Position numbers and translations under genes: made by a program. Below the pieces are notes generated by a model. It ran no database searches, was not told the origin of the DNA, and was given only the letters and a program-made list of their open reading frames with translations. Positions 1 to 10,027 of a stretch of 64,000 nucleotides of DNA are shown here, in pieces (position 1 is the first letter of the stretch; each line of letters starts with the position of its first letter). Source of the DNA: Desulfovibrio litoralis DSM 11393 (GTDB taxonomy: Bacteria > Desulfobacterota > Desulfovibrionia > Desulfovibrionales > Desulfovibrionaceae); assembly GCF_900143255.1 (NCBI RefSeq), contig NZ_FRDI01000012.1:1-64000 (forward strand), in the 5' to 3' direction.

Positions 1-59
1 ATGCCAGACGGTTATGCACCTGTTAGGGTGCAGCTAGCAACAGAGCCTTACAGGCGCAT

Positions 60-1682
60 ATGAAAAACCCCCGGCTACGCCGGGGGATATTTATTCAACG
101 TAATGCCCCAGAACGCCCTGGTTTGCAACCCAAGCAGTTTGAAAAAGAACCTGAACAGGCAAATGCTCCGTGTGTAGAGGTTCATTCTATTCGTCTTGAA
201 GGGGCAACTCTTATATCGCCCAGTACGCTTGCAGTTATCACGAAAAAATACGAAAACCAATGCCTTTCTTTGGCACAGGTGAATAATATTTTACGAGATA
301 TTACGAATGCTTATATTGAGCGTGGCTATGTAACTGCCCGTGCATTTGTCAAGCCAAGTAGCAACGAGCCGGGGGTTCTTGACATTTTGATTTTGGAAGG
401 AACCCTAGAGAAAGTTCTGATCAATGAGGGGGATAAAAATTACTACTACCGAGGGTATATGGCCTTCCCCGGGCTTGAAGGCAAGCCTCTGAACTTGCGA
501 GACATTGAACAAGGGTTGGACCAACTGAATCGTCTACCTTCGCAACAGGCGACCATGGAACTTGCACCGGGGGAAAAATTAGGCGGCACAGTGGTTAATG
601 TGAAAATCCCTCCAAAACGTTCATGGCGTTTTGGCGGTGGAGTCGATAATCTTGGTCAGCGTAGTTCCGGAGAGTGGCAGTATAACCTGTTCCTTGAAAA
701 AGACAATCTTTTGGGTGTTGGCGACCAGTTTGCCGTTTATTGGAACGCAGATTCACCGCTTGTAGAGCAGTCTATGGAAAACCGATCTAATGAGGGACAC
801 AACCAGAGTTTTTCCTCCTTCGCCTCAATTCCCTGGGGCAAGTGGACATTTTCTGCCAATATGAGCCGTTTTTCTTATGAAAGTAACATTCACGGCATGA
901 ATGCGGACTATTCCTCAACAGGAACCACGGATACCCATTCCGTACAAGCGGAACGTTTGTTGTACCGTAATGCAGATAGTAAAACTTCCCTGAGCGTTGC
1001 TTTAACCAACCGAGATGTGAAAAATTACATTGAAGAAGAGAAACTCATAGCAAGTAGTTATGTTTTAACAACTCTTACCACTTCATTGAGTCATAACCGT
1101 CGTTTCTTGGGTGGTTCTTTGGGTGGATCTTTGGATCATACACAGGGTTTGCCAATATTGGGTACTAAAGAGGAAGAAGATCATGGACACTCTATACCCA
1201 GAGGGGATTTTCACAAGTTTTCCAGCAGTGTCTACTGGTATCGTCCAATAGAAGTTGAAGGGCAGTCTTTTTACTACCACCTTTCCGCATATGGTCAGCT
1301 TACCAAGCACACACTTTATGGAGCAGAGCGTATTTCCATTGGCAGTCGTAATTCTGTGCGTGGCTTTCATGAAGAAAGTGCCACAGGCGATCAGGGTGGC
1401 TATGTACGCAACGAAGCAGGATGGAATATTCCTTTTGGGGAAAACACTCTGAAATATATGCCTTTCAACAACATGCAGGTGTACACTGCATACGATTTGG
1501 GACACATTATCAAAGACAAAAATGACCCCTTTGAACGTGGCAGTCTAGATGGCGTAAGCCTTGGTCTGCGTACTCAAGGAGACCTTGCCTTTGACCTTAC
1601 GGCTTCCAAACCATTAAACGCCCCTTCTTATATTGATAAAAACGACACAGAAATCTATTTTTCTTTGCGTTACACATTTTAG
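60..1682 (+). CDS. cdiB: TpsB/CdiB outer-membrane transporter, 5'-truncated
   Basis: Two-partner secretion transporter (ShlB/FhaC/CdiB family), which would export the CdiA encoded 51 bp downstream across the outer membrane. Residues ~20-35 are the usual proline- and glutamate-rich linker. POTRA1 begins near residue 38 (VHSIRLEGATL), POTRA2 near 110, and the 16-strand barrel fills the rest, ending in aromatic SLRYTF, which is normal for a BAM substrate. What is missing is the signal peptide and N-terminal plug helix: the readable start codon lies beside a GC-rich hairpin and gives MKNPRLRRGI, which has no hydrophobic core. Without a signal sequence the protein could not reach the outer membrane, so the gene is probably inactive or depends on sequence left of the window. 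The family assignment is firm; the truncation is read directly; loss of function is inferred. Confidence 0.9.
   Translation: MKNPRLRRGIFIQRNAPERPGLQPKQFEKEPEQANAPCVEVHSIRLEGATLISPSTLAVITKKYENQCLSLAQVNNILRDITNAYIERGYVTARAFVKPSSNEPGVLDILILEGTLEKVLINEGDKNYYYRGYMAFPGLEGKPLNLRDIEQGLDQLNRLPSQQATMELAPGEKLGGTVVNVKIPPKRSWRFGGGVDNLGQRSSGEWQYNLFLEKDNLLGVGDQFAVYWNADSPLVEQSMENRSNEGHNQSFSSFASIPWGKWTFSANMSRFSYESNIHGMNADYSSTGTTDTHSVQAERLLYRNADSKTSLSVALTNRDVKNYIEEEKLIASSYVLTTLTTSLSHNRRFLGGSLGGSLDHTQGLPILGTKEEEDHGHSIPRGDFHKFSSSVYWYRPIEVEGQSFYYHLSAYGQLTKHTLYGAERISIGSRNSVRGFHEESATGDQGGYVRNEAGWNIPFGENTLKYMPFNNMQVYTAYDLGHIIKDKNDPFERGSLDGVSLGLRTQGDLAFDLTASKPLNAPSYIDKNDTEIYFSLRYTF
68..86. repeat. GC-rich hairpin at a probable mobile-element end
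   Basis: An 8-bp perfect stem (CCCCCGGC / GCCGGGGG) with a TAC loop lies inside the first codons of the truncated cdiB. A sister hairpin (CCCCCAGC / GCTGGGGG, loop TAG) is at 44053-44071. Short C-rich hairpins of this kind are typical of IS200/IS605-type ends. The sequence upstream (1-63) is open for only 20 codons and is not TpsB-like. I infer that an element end replaced the original 5' end of cdiB. A plain terminator is an alternative. Confidence 0.45.
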
Positions 1683-1733
1683 ATGCCAAATAAATTGAAA
1701 AAGAACAAAAGATAAGCGAGCGAGGAATCAACA

Positions 1734-4700
1734 ATGAAGACAACCAAACAAGCCTACCCCTGCCATACTTCAACTAAACCATGTTTTTCAGTGATGAAAC
1801 GAAACCGGTTTCTTATTCTGTCTTTGTCCTCCTTATCAAAGAAATTAATGCGGTGTTTTTCCCTCGTTGTGCAACATACTGTTATCAGTATTCTTATTTT
1901 TATGCTTGCTATGCCACCTGTTGCCTTTGCCGGGGGTATTGTGGCAGACCCATCTGCAAATGCAAATAACCGCCCAAGTGTAGATGCCGCCCAAAATGGC
2001 GTCCCTGTGGTGAACATTGTAGCTCCCAATCAGTCCGGTCTTTCGCACAACAAGTATTCAGACTTTAATGTGCAGAACCAGGGAGCCATTCTTAACAACT
2101 CTGCCAAGGCTGGTGTTTCCCAGCTTGGTGGTATTGTAGCTGGCAACCCCAACGTAGCCGGCAGTCGCTCTGCCTCTGCCATACTCAATGAAGTTACTAG
2201 CAGCAACCGTTCTCATATTGAAGGATATATTGAGGTTTTTGGAGAAAAGGCAGACGTTATTCTTGCCAACCCCAATGGGGTAACCATTAATGGTGGTGGT
2301 TTTCTGAACACAAACCGAGCTACGGTAACTACCGGCAAGACAGTTTTGGGTGCAGATGGTTCCCTTCAACAACTTGATGTACGTCAAGGCTCGGTGAACG
2401 TTGAAGGAATGGGGATTAACGCTTCCAACGTTACCGGCTTTGATATCATCAGCCGTGCGGCTCAAATTAATGCAGAGGTATATGCCAAAGACCTGAATGT
2501 GGTTGCTGGAGCAAACACGTATGAAGTTAAAACAGGCAAAGTTACAGCCTTGCAACCAGATGGCTCACAACCTCCCGTTGTAGCCATTGACTCCTCCGCT
2601 CTTGGTGGTATGTATGCTGGAAAAATAACCTTGGTTTCTACTGAAAAAGGGGTGGGGGTTAACTTGCAAGGGCTTGTGCAAGCAGAAAACGATCTTGATA
2701 TTACCAGTGAAGGTAAACTGACGGTTCGTGCTGCCAAGGCAGGGAATAATCTTGTTGTAAAAGCCAATGAGAATACTGTTAAAGTAAATGAAGCGTTGGT
2801 TGCAGGAAAAGACCTGCACATGGAAGGTGCTAACCTTGAAGGACAAAGAGTTACCATACATGCGGGTGACAACCTGTTTATGTGGTCTGATTCTGCCACC
2901 GTATTTGGTGATGGTTCATTGCTTTCTGCTAGATTGAAGGCGGAACTGGCAGCAATGGAAACTTCTTTGACCAATAACACAACCTTGCAAGGTCAAAATG
3001 TTGCCGTTCAAACAGAGAATTTAAACCTGAGTAATTCCAAGATATTGGCTGAACATGATGTGAAGTTAGCATCAGATGTTTCTTCCCTTTCTGACTCCAC
3101 TATTATGGCAGGAAGAGATATTGCCCTGAGTAGCACAACATTGCACAGTACAGGAGAAGCAATTACTTCTGTCGCAGGACTTGATGTAGGTTCAACCAAT
3201 GGCAGCATATATGCTGGACGAGATTTGAACATTTCTGTGTTGTCTTCTGCTCTATTTTCAGGAGGCTTCTATGGAGCAGGCAATATACTGGACGTGAGTG
3301 GTCAAAGTATGGGAACGACCCAACAAGTAGCCCTTTATGCAGGAGGGAGTGCTTTATTCACGTTCAGCAACGACTTGAACTTCATAGATACGAATTTTGT
3401 ATTTGATGGCAATGCACAGGTTTCTGCGAATGCTGTTTCCCTTGCTCAAAGCTCTGTAAGCACGGCGGGAACGCTGGAGCTTGATGCGGTAGAAGATATT
3501 ACTGTTGGTGCCTCCAGTGCATTACTTGGTTTTGGTGGGTTAGAGCTGTTTGCCAACAACCTTACCAATAAAGGTCTGATTTTTTCTGGTGATATACTTT
3601 TTGCCCATGTTCGTAATTTGTTTGCTAACATGGACGGTGCAGACCTGCTAAGCCAAGGGAACATGATACTGACTGGTCGAGATGCAGGAACCCGCATGGC
3701 AAAACTGCACAACCGGGCTTCCACTATTGAAAGTCTGACTGGTGGCATTGCTGTGGATGCAGATGTGCTCCATAATGAGGGAACCGGAGTGCAAATTCAA
3801 AAAACCGTGGATGATTTTGATTATACCATCATCGGCTGGGTGGGCGATCCTAATGGAAACGACTCTAACGCTGTCAGTTTTGATGATGGATTTTGGAGTA
3901 GATATGGGTTTGATCGAAGTCGTTCTCCTGATCTACCTTTTGGTCCAGACGGTAGTAAAAACTATCTAACCAGTAGGGTGCAGCTTAAAAAACGTCAAGG
4001 CGATGTTGCAAATTACGTTTATGCGATGCAAGGACAGTATGGAATTCCTGCATATATACCTAATAAGGGCGAAGGTATGCAGGAATGGTTATACTACACT
4101 AGCGATAAAATTATTACGCCAGCAAAAAGTGCCTCACTCATGGCTGGAACTAATATAGTGTTAAATGTGGGACGACTGGAAAATACCCTCAGCACCATTT
4201 CTGCAGGTGGTGATATGTCTATTACGGCAGACACTCTTGTGAATCAGGGAGTGGATTTGCGTGCATACATGGAAGGTGAACGTTATTTTGTAGGTACAGG
4301 ATCATCTGGGACATTTGAATTAGCTCAAAAAGATAGTGTGTATTTTAGTATTGCCGAAGTAGTTGGTGCGGTGCCTTCCGTTATTACAGCCGCAGGTTTA
4401 CTTATATTAGACGTTACTGATCAAATCAACAACTCTACCCTTATGGGAGGAGAAGAGTATCTGGGAAAAACAAGTGGCACTCCAGCATTTTCCGATCTTG
4501 CGGTTGGAGGCATTATAAGTACAGAAACAGGTCGTGAAGCTGGTGGTTTCGCGAGCATAGGACCGGGTGTAGGTGGCATGTTTGTACTCTCTCAAAATCC
4601 TTCACACCCGTATTTAATTGAAACTGACCCACGCCTAACCAATCTGGGATATTTTTATGGGTCAGAATATTTCTTGTCCCGTATGGGTTTTAACCTAGAA

Positions 4701-7700
4701 GCTTCGCACGCTATGCTGCTGGGTGATGCTTTTTATGAAACACGCATGATACGTGAACAAATTCTTGCTCAAACAGGTAACCGCTACCTTTTTGAAGATA
4801 TTGCCGATGACGCGGAAACAATGCATCGCCTTATGGATAACGCAGCAGAAGAAGGACAAAGCCTTGGTCTGACTGTGGGTACAGCTTTAACTTCCGAACA
4901 GATAGCCAGCCTGACAAAAGATATTGTGTGGCTGGAAGAACAAACATACATGGGGCAAACAGTACTGGTGCCACGTCTGTACCTTGCAGATGCCACCAAA
5001 GCAACCATAGCAGTGCGTGGAGCAATGATTACAGGTAATGAAATTGTCGCTACAAGCACCAACATTACCAACTCCGGACTCATACAAGGCAATACGGTGC
5101 AACTTGTTGCTACAGAAGACCTGTTAAACCGTGGTGGTGATATTATTGGAACCAACCGTTTGATAGCCCGTGCTGATGGTAGTCTCATCAACCAAAGTGG
5201 TACCATAGGTGGGGGAGATGTGTTGCTGAGTGCAGGACAGGACATTCGTCTGGAAACCGTTATGCTGAAAAACAGCGGGCTGGATATTCGTAGCGGGCAA
5301 CAAGCAGAAGTTAGCAGTACAGGCACTCTACAATTAGAAGCAGGAAACGATATTCTTCTGACAGGGGCAAAAATTGATGGTGGCGGGCTTACCCAACTGC
5401 ATGCGGAAAATGATATTCTGCTTGGTGCTCAGGCTGTGAATATGCAGAACAGTGGTAGTGGTGGCAGTGTAAAGTCATATAGTGCTTCCATGACGGGTCA
5501 AATGGGTAGCAGTGTTTCTGGTGAAAATTTACAAATGAGTGCGGGTAACGATATAACACTCGCTGCAAGCTCTGTTTCTGCAAAACAAGATGCTTCTCTG
5601 ACTGCGGGTGGCAACATAAGTATGCTGGCTTTGGAAGGGGAACAACATTACGCTCTGAAGGAAAAATCTTCTTCGGGTGGACTATTCGGTAAAACTCGTG
5701 CACATGAAATGCAACAAGACAGCACTTCCCTTATTGGTTCTTCTATTACCGCCGGGGGCAACATTGCCATGCAGGCGGGTACAGATGCCGACAAAGGCCT
5801 AGGTAGCATTGTTATGCAGGCCAGCAACGTAGAGGGTCAGGGCGATGTGGGCATGAAGGCCACAGGCGATGTTATTATGGTTTCTGGTACGGAAAGTTAC
5901 TCATCCATGGAGAGCAACAGTAAAAAAGGTTTGCTTTCCTCTCAGTCGTCCTTGAAGGCAGAAGGTGGCACAACCTCTGTGGCTTCGACTATTTCCGGAA
6001 ACAACGTAATCATCAATGCCGGGGAACACGTGCTTATTGCCGGTAGCAAGGTGCATGCGGAAAACGACCTTGGCGTGAAGGCCGAAAATGGTGATATAGT
6101 CGTAGCTGCTGCACAAGATACCCATTGGAGTAAGGAAGAGACCAAAAAGAGCAATATAAATTTAGGCAGTATTATCACATTCGACCTGATAACATCTCTC
6201 ACCGGAGGGGCTAATTTGCCGTTTACCAATGTTGATTTTGCAACAAAAACAACCGAAAAAGGTGTAACAAGCAACACTAGCAACGTGGGAAGTGTGCTTA
6301 CGGCGGGCAATAACATAAAATTGGAAGCCGAGCGTGATGTGTCTGTTATCGGTTCTGCCATACAAGCGGAAAATGATCTTGGTCTGTTCGCAGGACGAGA
6401 TGTAAACCTCATTCCCGGCAGGGACCAGTACTCCGCCCAATACACTAAGAAAAAAGAAACTATCGGAATACATAATACGTTTTCTCTAAGCAACATTAGT
6501 ACATTCGCAGGCTATACATCTGTGGAACAAGGAGTGGAACGCACGGGCGACTATACCGCAGGTTCCTACATTGGTGCCGGGAATGACGTTATTATCAGTG
6601 CAGAACGTGATGTGAATCAGGTTGGTTCACACATTGAAGCCGGACGCGACGTGGCTCTTTCCGCAGGGCAAGATTGGAATATGCTAGCTTCTTATGATCA
6701 AGAAACTCTGCATCAGTATGTGAAGGAAGTGTATAGCGGTATAACAGGTTCTTTGCGACAAAATGTGACAGATGCTGCTAAAACTTTTATTGACTTGCCG
6801 GAAGACATGACCGCCGGAAAAGGTGGTGCAGGCTATACCGCTGCGACCGCCGCCAGTGCAGGTCTGCGGGCTGTCGACTCCGTAAAAGGGGCACTTTCCG
6901 AATATGCTTCCGCCTCTGTTACAGCTGGTGGTTCTTATAGCAAAACCAGTTACAATGCTGAATCTTCCACCGCCAGACCGTCCAGCATAACCGCCGGGCG
7001 AGATGTGGTGGCGGATGTAGGTCGAGACATTACCATTGAAGGTGGACAGATATTCGGTGGACGCGATGTGGTTCTAGATGCAGAACGTGATTTGCTTATT
7101 ACCAGTGCCAAAGACAGTGGCAGTTCCAACACCAAAAGTGAGAGTGGCGGAGGCGGCTTTGGCCTGAAAGCAGGCTATGGTTCCGGTGGTGCGGCGGCGG
7201 GCATTAACGTCAATGCTCAAGCCGGTGGTTCAGGTTTTAAGGACGAATATAATTCTCATATCAACGCCCTGATTGTGGCTGGGGATACTTTGTATACCTC
7301 GTCCGGGCGTGATACTACGGTTGCCGGAGCTCACCTTGAAGGCGATCGGGTATGGATGGACGTGGGTCGCGATTTAACCGTTGCCAGTTTACAAGATCAA
7401 TATGACAGCAAGAATTACTCATGGAATGTCGGGGCAGATGTTACCTTTGGCTATGGTTTTATGGCATCGGGCAACGCTGGCTTTGGTCAAGGCAAAACAG
7501 ATTCCGACTGGGTGGGGCAACAGACCAGTATTGTGGGGCGTAGCGAGGTAGACATTTATGTGGAAAACAACACCCACATCAAAGGGGCTATCATTGCCAC
7601 TGAACCGGGTGGCGATTTAACCCTCAATACCAACACCCTAACCTTTGAGGAAATAAAAGACAAAAATAAAGGTTACGACTGGTCATTTAACGTTTCCGGA

Positions 7701-9167
7701 AGTGTTAACAACGGCAATGGTGGGCTTGACCAAGACACAGAGATTTTGGGAACAAAACCTTATGACTACACCACTAAAACGGAAAACGGTAAAGGTGGTA
7801 ACACAGAATACAAGCCAAATAGTCTCGAAGGGAACTACGCCAGCCATGATAAAGAAGGCGTCTTGCGTCCTACCGTTAGCGAAGGCGAGATTATTGTACG
7901 CAGTAACTCTGATGCCGAAACCGACGGTAGCCTTGACGGTCTAAATAGAGACCTTGGTAACGCAAGAGAGATTACGAAAGATAAAGAAGCGTATACGGAT
8001 ATTTATGTAAGCAAACAAGCACTTGAGGAGATTTTCAATAATGGTGAGGGGATTGCCAGTCAAATAGAGGAAGCAACCAAACAAATTAGATCTATATTAG
8101 AAACCAAGCCAGATGATAATTATGTGCTTATTAATCAAAAACTGGTGGAGAAACTCGATGAGCTTATTGCTGCGGGGGTAGATCCAACAATTGCAAAGTT
8201 GGAGATTCTAAATACCTTGCTAGGTGAAGAATATGTATTTCTTTTGGAAAATGCAAAAAACGAAGATGGTACTTATGATCCAAAAGTATTAGAAATATGG
8301 TTGCAATTGACTACGCCCTCTTTAGTGAGTTCGTTTTCGTCTGAAAATTTAGAAGGGATTAAGTCGCTCATTCAATTCTCTCTAGGAGCCACAAGTGCGA
8401 GTGGAGATGCTGCACAGAGCCTTGCTATCACGGCAGAGTCGATAGCACGCTATTTTAATGGAACGGTAGTGCATCCTTTGACAGGAGGACTACTTTATCA
8501 AGAAGATTATGAATTTGCTAATAACATAAACGTGGAACTGACGAAGCTACTCCTTGACCCCGAAAGACTCGGTAATCTTCTATTGCAATATCCTGAAGAG
8601 TATCGTACAGCCTTTGATAAAGCGTTTAAACAATTTGACCATGCACCCAATGCGTATGAACGAGGTCGAGCTGCTATCAACTTAATAATAGTCGCCGCCC
8701 CATTGTTCACTGCCGGTACCGGAACAGGTGCAAGTGGTGCAGGGACTTTGTCAAGTGCGGAGTTTCCGACTCTATCCAACCTCACTAAAAGTATCGGGGC
8801 TTCAACCGGTAGTTTGGGTAGAGTTGGAAGTACAGTGAGTAAAGCTGGGGAGAAACTACCTGTTAAACCCAGTAAGGTTGACACATCAGGGCTGGTGAGA
8901 GTTGATCCTGAAGGTTTATGGCAGCTTGGTGCATTTAAAAGCGATATCAAATGGACAAATCAAATGACTTCAAGGGATTGGACACCAGCACAGATATCGG
9001 AAACGATAAAAACAGGAACACAATATTCTGCTCCCAATATGGTGAACCCCGGAAATGAAGCCATAAGATACGTGAATCCAACTACTGGCAAATTTGTTGT
9101 CATTGATAGAGTTACAAAAGAAATTCTTCAACTTAGTGGGAGTAATTTCATTGAAAAAACAAAATAA
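1734..9167 (+). CDS. cdiA: CdiA-type filamentous hemagglutinin with colicin E5-like C-terminal toxin
   Basis: Giant exported stick protein (2,477 aa) of a contact-dependent inhibition system. An extended signal peptide ends near AFA at residue ~66 and is followed by a TPS secretion domain with the NPNG motif (VILANPNGVTINGGGF). A long run of FHA-type beta-helix repeats follows (AGRDV / AENDL / SAGQD units), then a helical pretoxin region (about residues 2,075-2,350). From about residue 2,405 the tail (TNQMTSRDWTPAQISETI, then FVVIDRVTKEILQLS) matches the colicin E5 ribonuclease pattern of Q-M...R-WT...I...I..G and a YVVVNDRTGEVTQIS-like strand. Family members cut anticodons of Tyr, His, Asn and Asp tRNAs; that target is an inference here. 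I see no VENN motif at the usual boundary. The downstream immunity start overlaps the last 17 bases. Confidence 0.93.
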   Translation: MKTTKQAYPCHTSTKPCFSVMKRNRFLILSLSSLSKKLMRCFSLVVQHTVISILIFMLAMPPVAFAGGIVADPSANANNRPSVDAAQNGVPVVNIVAPNQSGLSHNKYSDFNVQNQGAILNNSAKAGVSQLGGIVAGNPNVAGSRSASAILNEVTSSNRSHIEGYIEVFGEKADVILANPNGVTINGGGFLNTNRATVTTGKTVLGADGSLQQLDVRQGSVNVEGMGINASNVTGFDIISRAAQINAEVYAKDLNVVAGANTYEVKTGKVTALQPDGSQPPVVAIDSSALGGMYAGKITLVSTEKGVGVNLQGLVQAENDLDITSEGKLTVRAAKAGNNLVVKANENTVKVNEALVAGKDLHMEGANLEGQRVTIHAGDNLFMWSDSATVFGDGSLLSARLKAELAAMETSLTNNTTLQGQNVAVQTENLNLSNSKILAEHDVKLASDVSSLSDSTIMAGRDIALSSTTLHSTGEAITSVAGLDVGSTNGSIYAGRDLNISVLSSALFSGGFYGAGNILDVSGQSMGTTQQVALYAGGSALFTFSNDLNFIDTNFVFDGNAQVSANAVSLAQSSVSTAGTLELDAVEDITVGASSALLGFGGLELFANNLTNKGLIFSGDILFAHVRNLFANMDGADLLSQGNMILTGRDAGTRMAKLHNRASTIESLTGGIAVDADVLHNEGTGVQIQKTVDDFDYTIIGWVGDPNGNDSNAVSFDDGFWSRYGFDRSRSPDLPFGPDGSKNYLTSRVQLKKRQGDVANYVYAMQGQYGIPAYIPNKGEGMQEWLYYTSDKIITPAKSASLMAGTNIVLNVGRLENTLSTISAGGDMSITADTLVNQGVDLRAYMEGERYFVGTGSSGTFELAQKDSVYFSIAEVVGAVPSVITAAGLLILDVTDQINNSTLMGGEEYLGKTSGTPAFSDLAVGGIISTETGREAGGFASIGPGVGGMFVLSQNPSHPYLIETDPRLTNLGYFYGSEYFLSRMGFNLEASHAMLLGDAFYETRMIREQILAQTGNRYLFEDIADDAETMHRLMDNAAEEGQSLGLTVGTALTSEQIASLTKDIVWLEEQTYMGQTVLVPRLYLADATKATIAVRGAMITGNEIVATSTNITNSGLIQGNTVQLVATEDLLNRGGDIIGTNRLIARADGSLINQSGTIGGGDVLLSAGQDIRLETVMLKNSGLDIRSGQQAEVSSTGTLQLEAGNDILLTGAKIDGGGLTQLHAENDILLGAQAVNMQNSGSGGSVKSYSASMTGQMGSSVSGENLQMSAGNDITLAASSVSAKQDASLTAGGNISMLALEGEQHYALKEKSSSGGLFGKTRAHEMQQDSTSLIGSSITAGGNIAMQAGTDADKGLGSIVMQASNVEGQGDVGMKATGDVIMVSGTESYSSMESNSKKGLLSSQSSLKAEGGTTSVASTISGNNVIINAGEHVLIAGSKVHAENDLGVKAENGDIVVAAAQDTHWSKEETKKSNINLGSIITFDLITSLTGGANLPFTNVDFATKTTEKGVTSNTSNVGSVLTAGNNIKLEAERDVSVIGSAIQAENDLGLFAGRDVNLIPGRDQYSAQYTKKKETIGIHNTFSLSNISTFAGYTSVEQGVERTGDYTAGSYIGAGNDVIISAERDVNQVGSHIEAGRDVALSAGQDWNMLASYDQETLHQYVKEVYSGITGSLRQNVTDAAKTFIDLPEDMTAGKGGAGYTAATAASAGLRAVDSVKGALSEYASASVTAGGSYSKTSYNAESSTARPSSITAGRDVVADVGRDITIEGGQIFGGRDVVLDAERDLLITSAKDSGSSNTKSESGGGGFGLKAGYGSGGAAAGINVNAQAGGSGFKDEYNSHINALIVAGDTLYTSSGRDTTVAGAHLEGDRVWMDVGRDLTVASLQDQYDSKNYSWNVGADVTFGYGFMASGNAGFGQGKTDSDWVGQQTSIVGRSEVDIYVENNTHIKGAIIATEPGGDLTLNTNTLTFEEIKDKNKGYDWSFNVSGSVNNGNGGLDQDTEILGTKPYDYTTKTENGKGGNTEYKPNSLEGNYASHDKEGVLRPTVSEGEIIVRSNSDAETDGSLDGLNRDLGNAREITKDKEAYTDIYVSKQALEEIFNNGEGIASQIEEATKQIRSILETKPDDNYVLINQKLVEKLDELIAAGVDPTIAKLEILNTLLGEEYVFLLENAKNEDGTYDPKVLEIWLQLTTPSLVSSFSSENLEGIKSLIQFSLGATSASGDAAQSLAITAESIARYFNGTVVHPLTGGLLYQEDYEFANNINVELTKLLLDPERLGNLLLQYPEEYRTAFDKAFKQFDHAPNAYERGRAAINLIIVAAPLFTAGTGTGASGAGTLSSAEFPTLSNLTKSIGASTGSLGRVGSTVSKAGEKLPVKPSKVDTSGLVRVDPEGLWQLGAFKSDIKWTNQMTSRDWTPAQISETIKTGTQYSAPNMVNPGNEAIRYVNPTTGKFVVIDRVTKEILQLSGSNFIEKTK
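8477..8770 (+). repeat. Pretoxin linker repeat, copy 1 (within cdiA)
   Basis: About 294 bp of cdiA, encoding LTGGLLYQEDYEFAN through GAGTLSSAEFP, recurs almost base for base at 10350-10643, and its 3' part recurs again at 14735-14818. It lies just upstream of the toxin and would serve as the homology used to swap toxin cassettes. Confidence 0.9.
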
Positions 9168-9888
9168 TCTACAATGTATTTATGAAGTATTAGAAAGCTG
9201 TGAAGGTGAAATTTCGCTATACATCTGGGATGAGTTAAATAATATCATCTTTGCACATACTGGTTATGAGCAGCAAAATGAACTACTCATCACAAGCTTA
9301 ATACAAATCCATAATGGAACTGATCCCCAAGAGCTGAAAGGTAATGATTTGCTCAATGGACATATACCAACTTTATTGCCAAAAACAAATCGGCACATAC
9401 TCGGTCACGTGTATACTGTCGGAGAGTCCCTGGATTCACAGAACCCTCTTTTCTCTTGGGCGAAGAGAACACGAGATAGTTATTACAAAACTATAAAAGT
9501 CATATGTCTCAATGGCGATCTTTGTTCATATGCGGACATGGGAACAATCGGAAAGCAACTTTTTTTTCCAGACGGGAAACCAGGATATTATGATTGCTAC
9601 GATGGAGAAATTGTGTATGCCACGACATTTGATGAAGCCGTAGCAGAAATACTTGATGGCTGGTATATGCAAGGTACTCCGTTTTTGCATCCAGACGCCT
9701 ATTGCAAAGGGAATACATCAGAGATTATCCCTGGTCTATCGGAAAAAAAACTGAAAGAATTCACAAAAGACTGGGGGCGCGAAATCGCTTGGGAGGTGTC
9801 GGCTAAGAGGGTTCGCAAAATAGGGTCTATTTTTGAAAAATATGGAATCAAAGTACCAACAAACGCAGAGCAACCTAATGACTCATAA
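9151..9888 (+). CDS. cdiI: Presumed CdiI immunity protein for the CdiA toxin
   Basis: A 245-residue soluble protein with no signal peptide or membrane segment, so probably cytoplasmic. I chose the TTG at 9151, 17 bases before the end of cdiA's stop codon, because a GGGAG lies 8-12 bases upstream and toxin/immunity genes usually overlap; upstream codons in frame are inside the toxin. Its place immediately after the toxin is the main evidence for immunity. I do not recognise the fold. A conserved-looking block is YADMGTIGKQLFFPDGKPGY followed by FDEAVAEILDGW. It is far longer than the 83-residue colicin E5 immunity protein and does not resemble it, whereas the next small gene (10018) does, so pairing with an E5-type toxin rests on position only. 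Confidence 0.65.
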   Translation: MKKQNNLQCIYEVLESCEGEISLYIWDELNNIIFAHTGYEQQNELLITSLIQIHNGTDPQELKGNDLLNGHIPTLLPKTNRHILGHVYTVGESLDSQNPLFSWAKRTRDSYYKTIKVICLNGDLCSYADMGTIGKQLFFPDGKPGYYDCYDGEIVYATTFDEAVAEILDGWYMQGTPFLHPDAYCKGNTSEIIPGLSEKKLKEFTKDWGREIAWEVSAKRVRKIGSIFEKYGIKVPTNAEQPNDS

Positions 9889-9893
9889 TAACG

Positions 9894-10027
9894 TGATCTG
9901 TGATATAAATATATGTGAGTTCTCTTTTTCAAAAGACGGGTCATATGTTGTACGGAATGATAGAACCAGAGACATTGTACAAGTTTCAGATAAATTTGAT
10001 AAGGATTGGAAAGCACCATGGGAGTAG
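9894..10027 (+). pseudogene. 3' stump of a second colicin E5-like toxin
   Basis: The last ~35 codons before the TAG at 10025 read GSYVVRNDRTRDIVQVSDK, then DWKAPWE. This closely matches the end of the colicin E5 ribonuclease domain (YVVVNDRTGEVTQISDK). Upstream of about 9930 the resemblance stops, so only the last strands survive and the fragment cannot be active. The stop overlaps the ATG of the next gene, the usual toxin/immunity coupling, which supports these being the remains of an older cassette displaced by the current one. Confidence 0.75.

Noticed and set aside
1083-1505. Long minus-strand frame inside cdiB
   Set aside because: Lies opposite a strongly supported TpsB barrel and has no recognisable domain or ribosome binding site.
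4784-5326. 180-codon minus-strand frame inside cdiA
   Set aside because: Ser/Arg-rich antisense shadow of repetitive FHA sequence; no independent coding evidence.
10006-10017. TTG start four codons upstream of the ImmE5-like ATG
   Set aside because: It lies inside the toxin stump and has no better ribosome binding site; the ATG overlapping the toxin stop is the normal arrangement.
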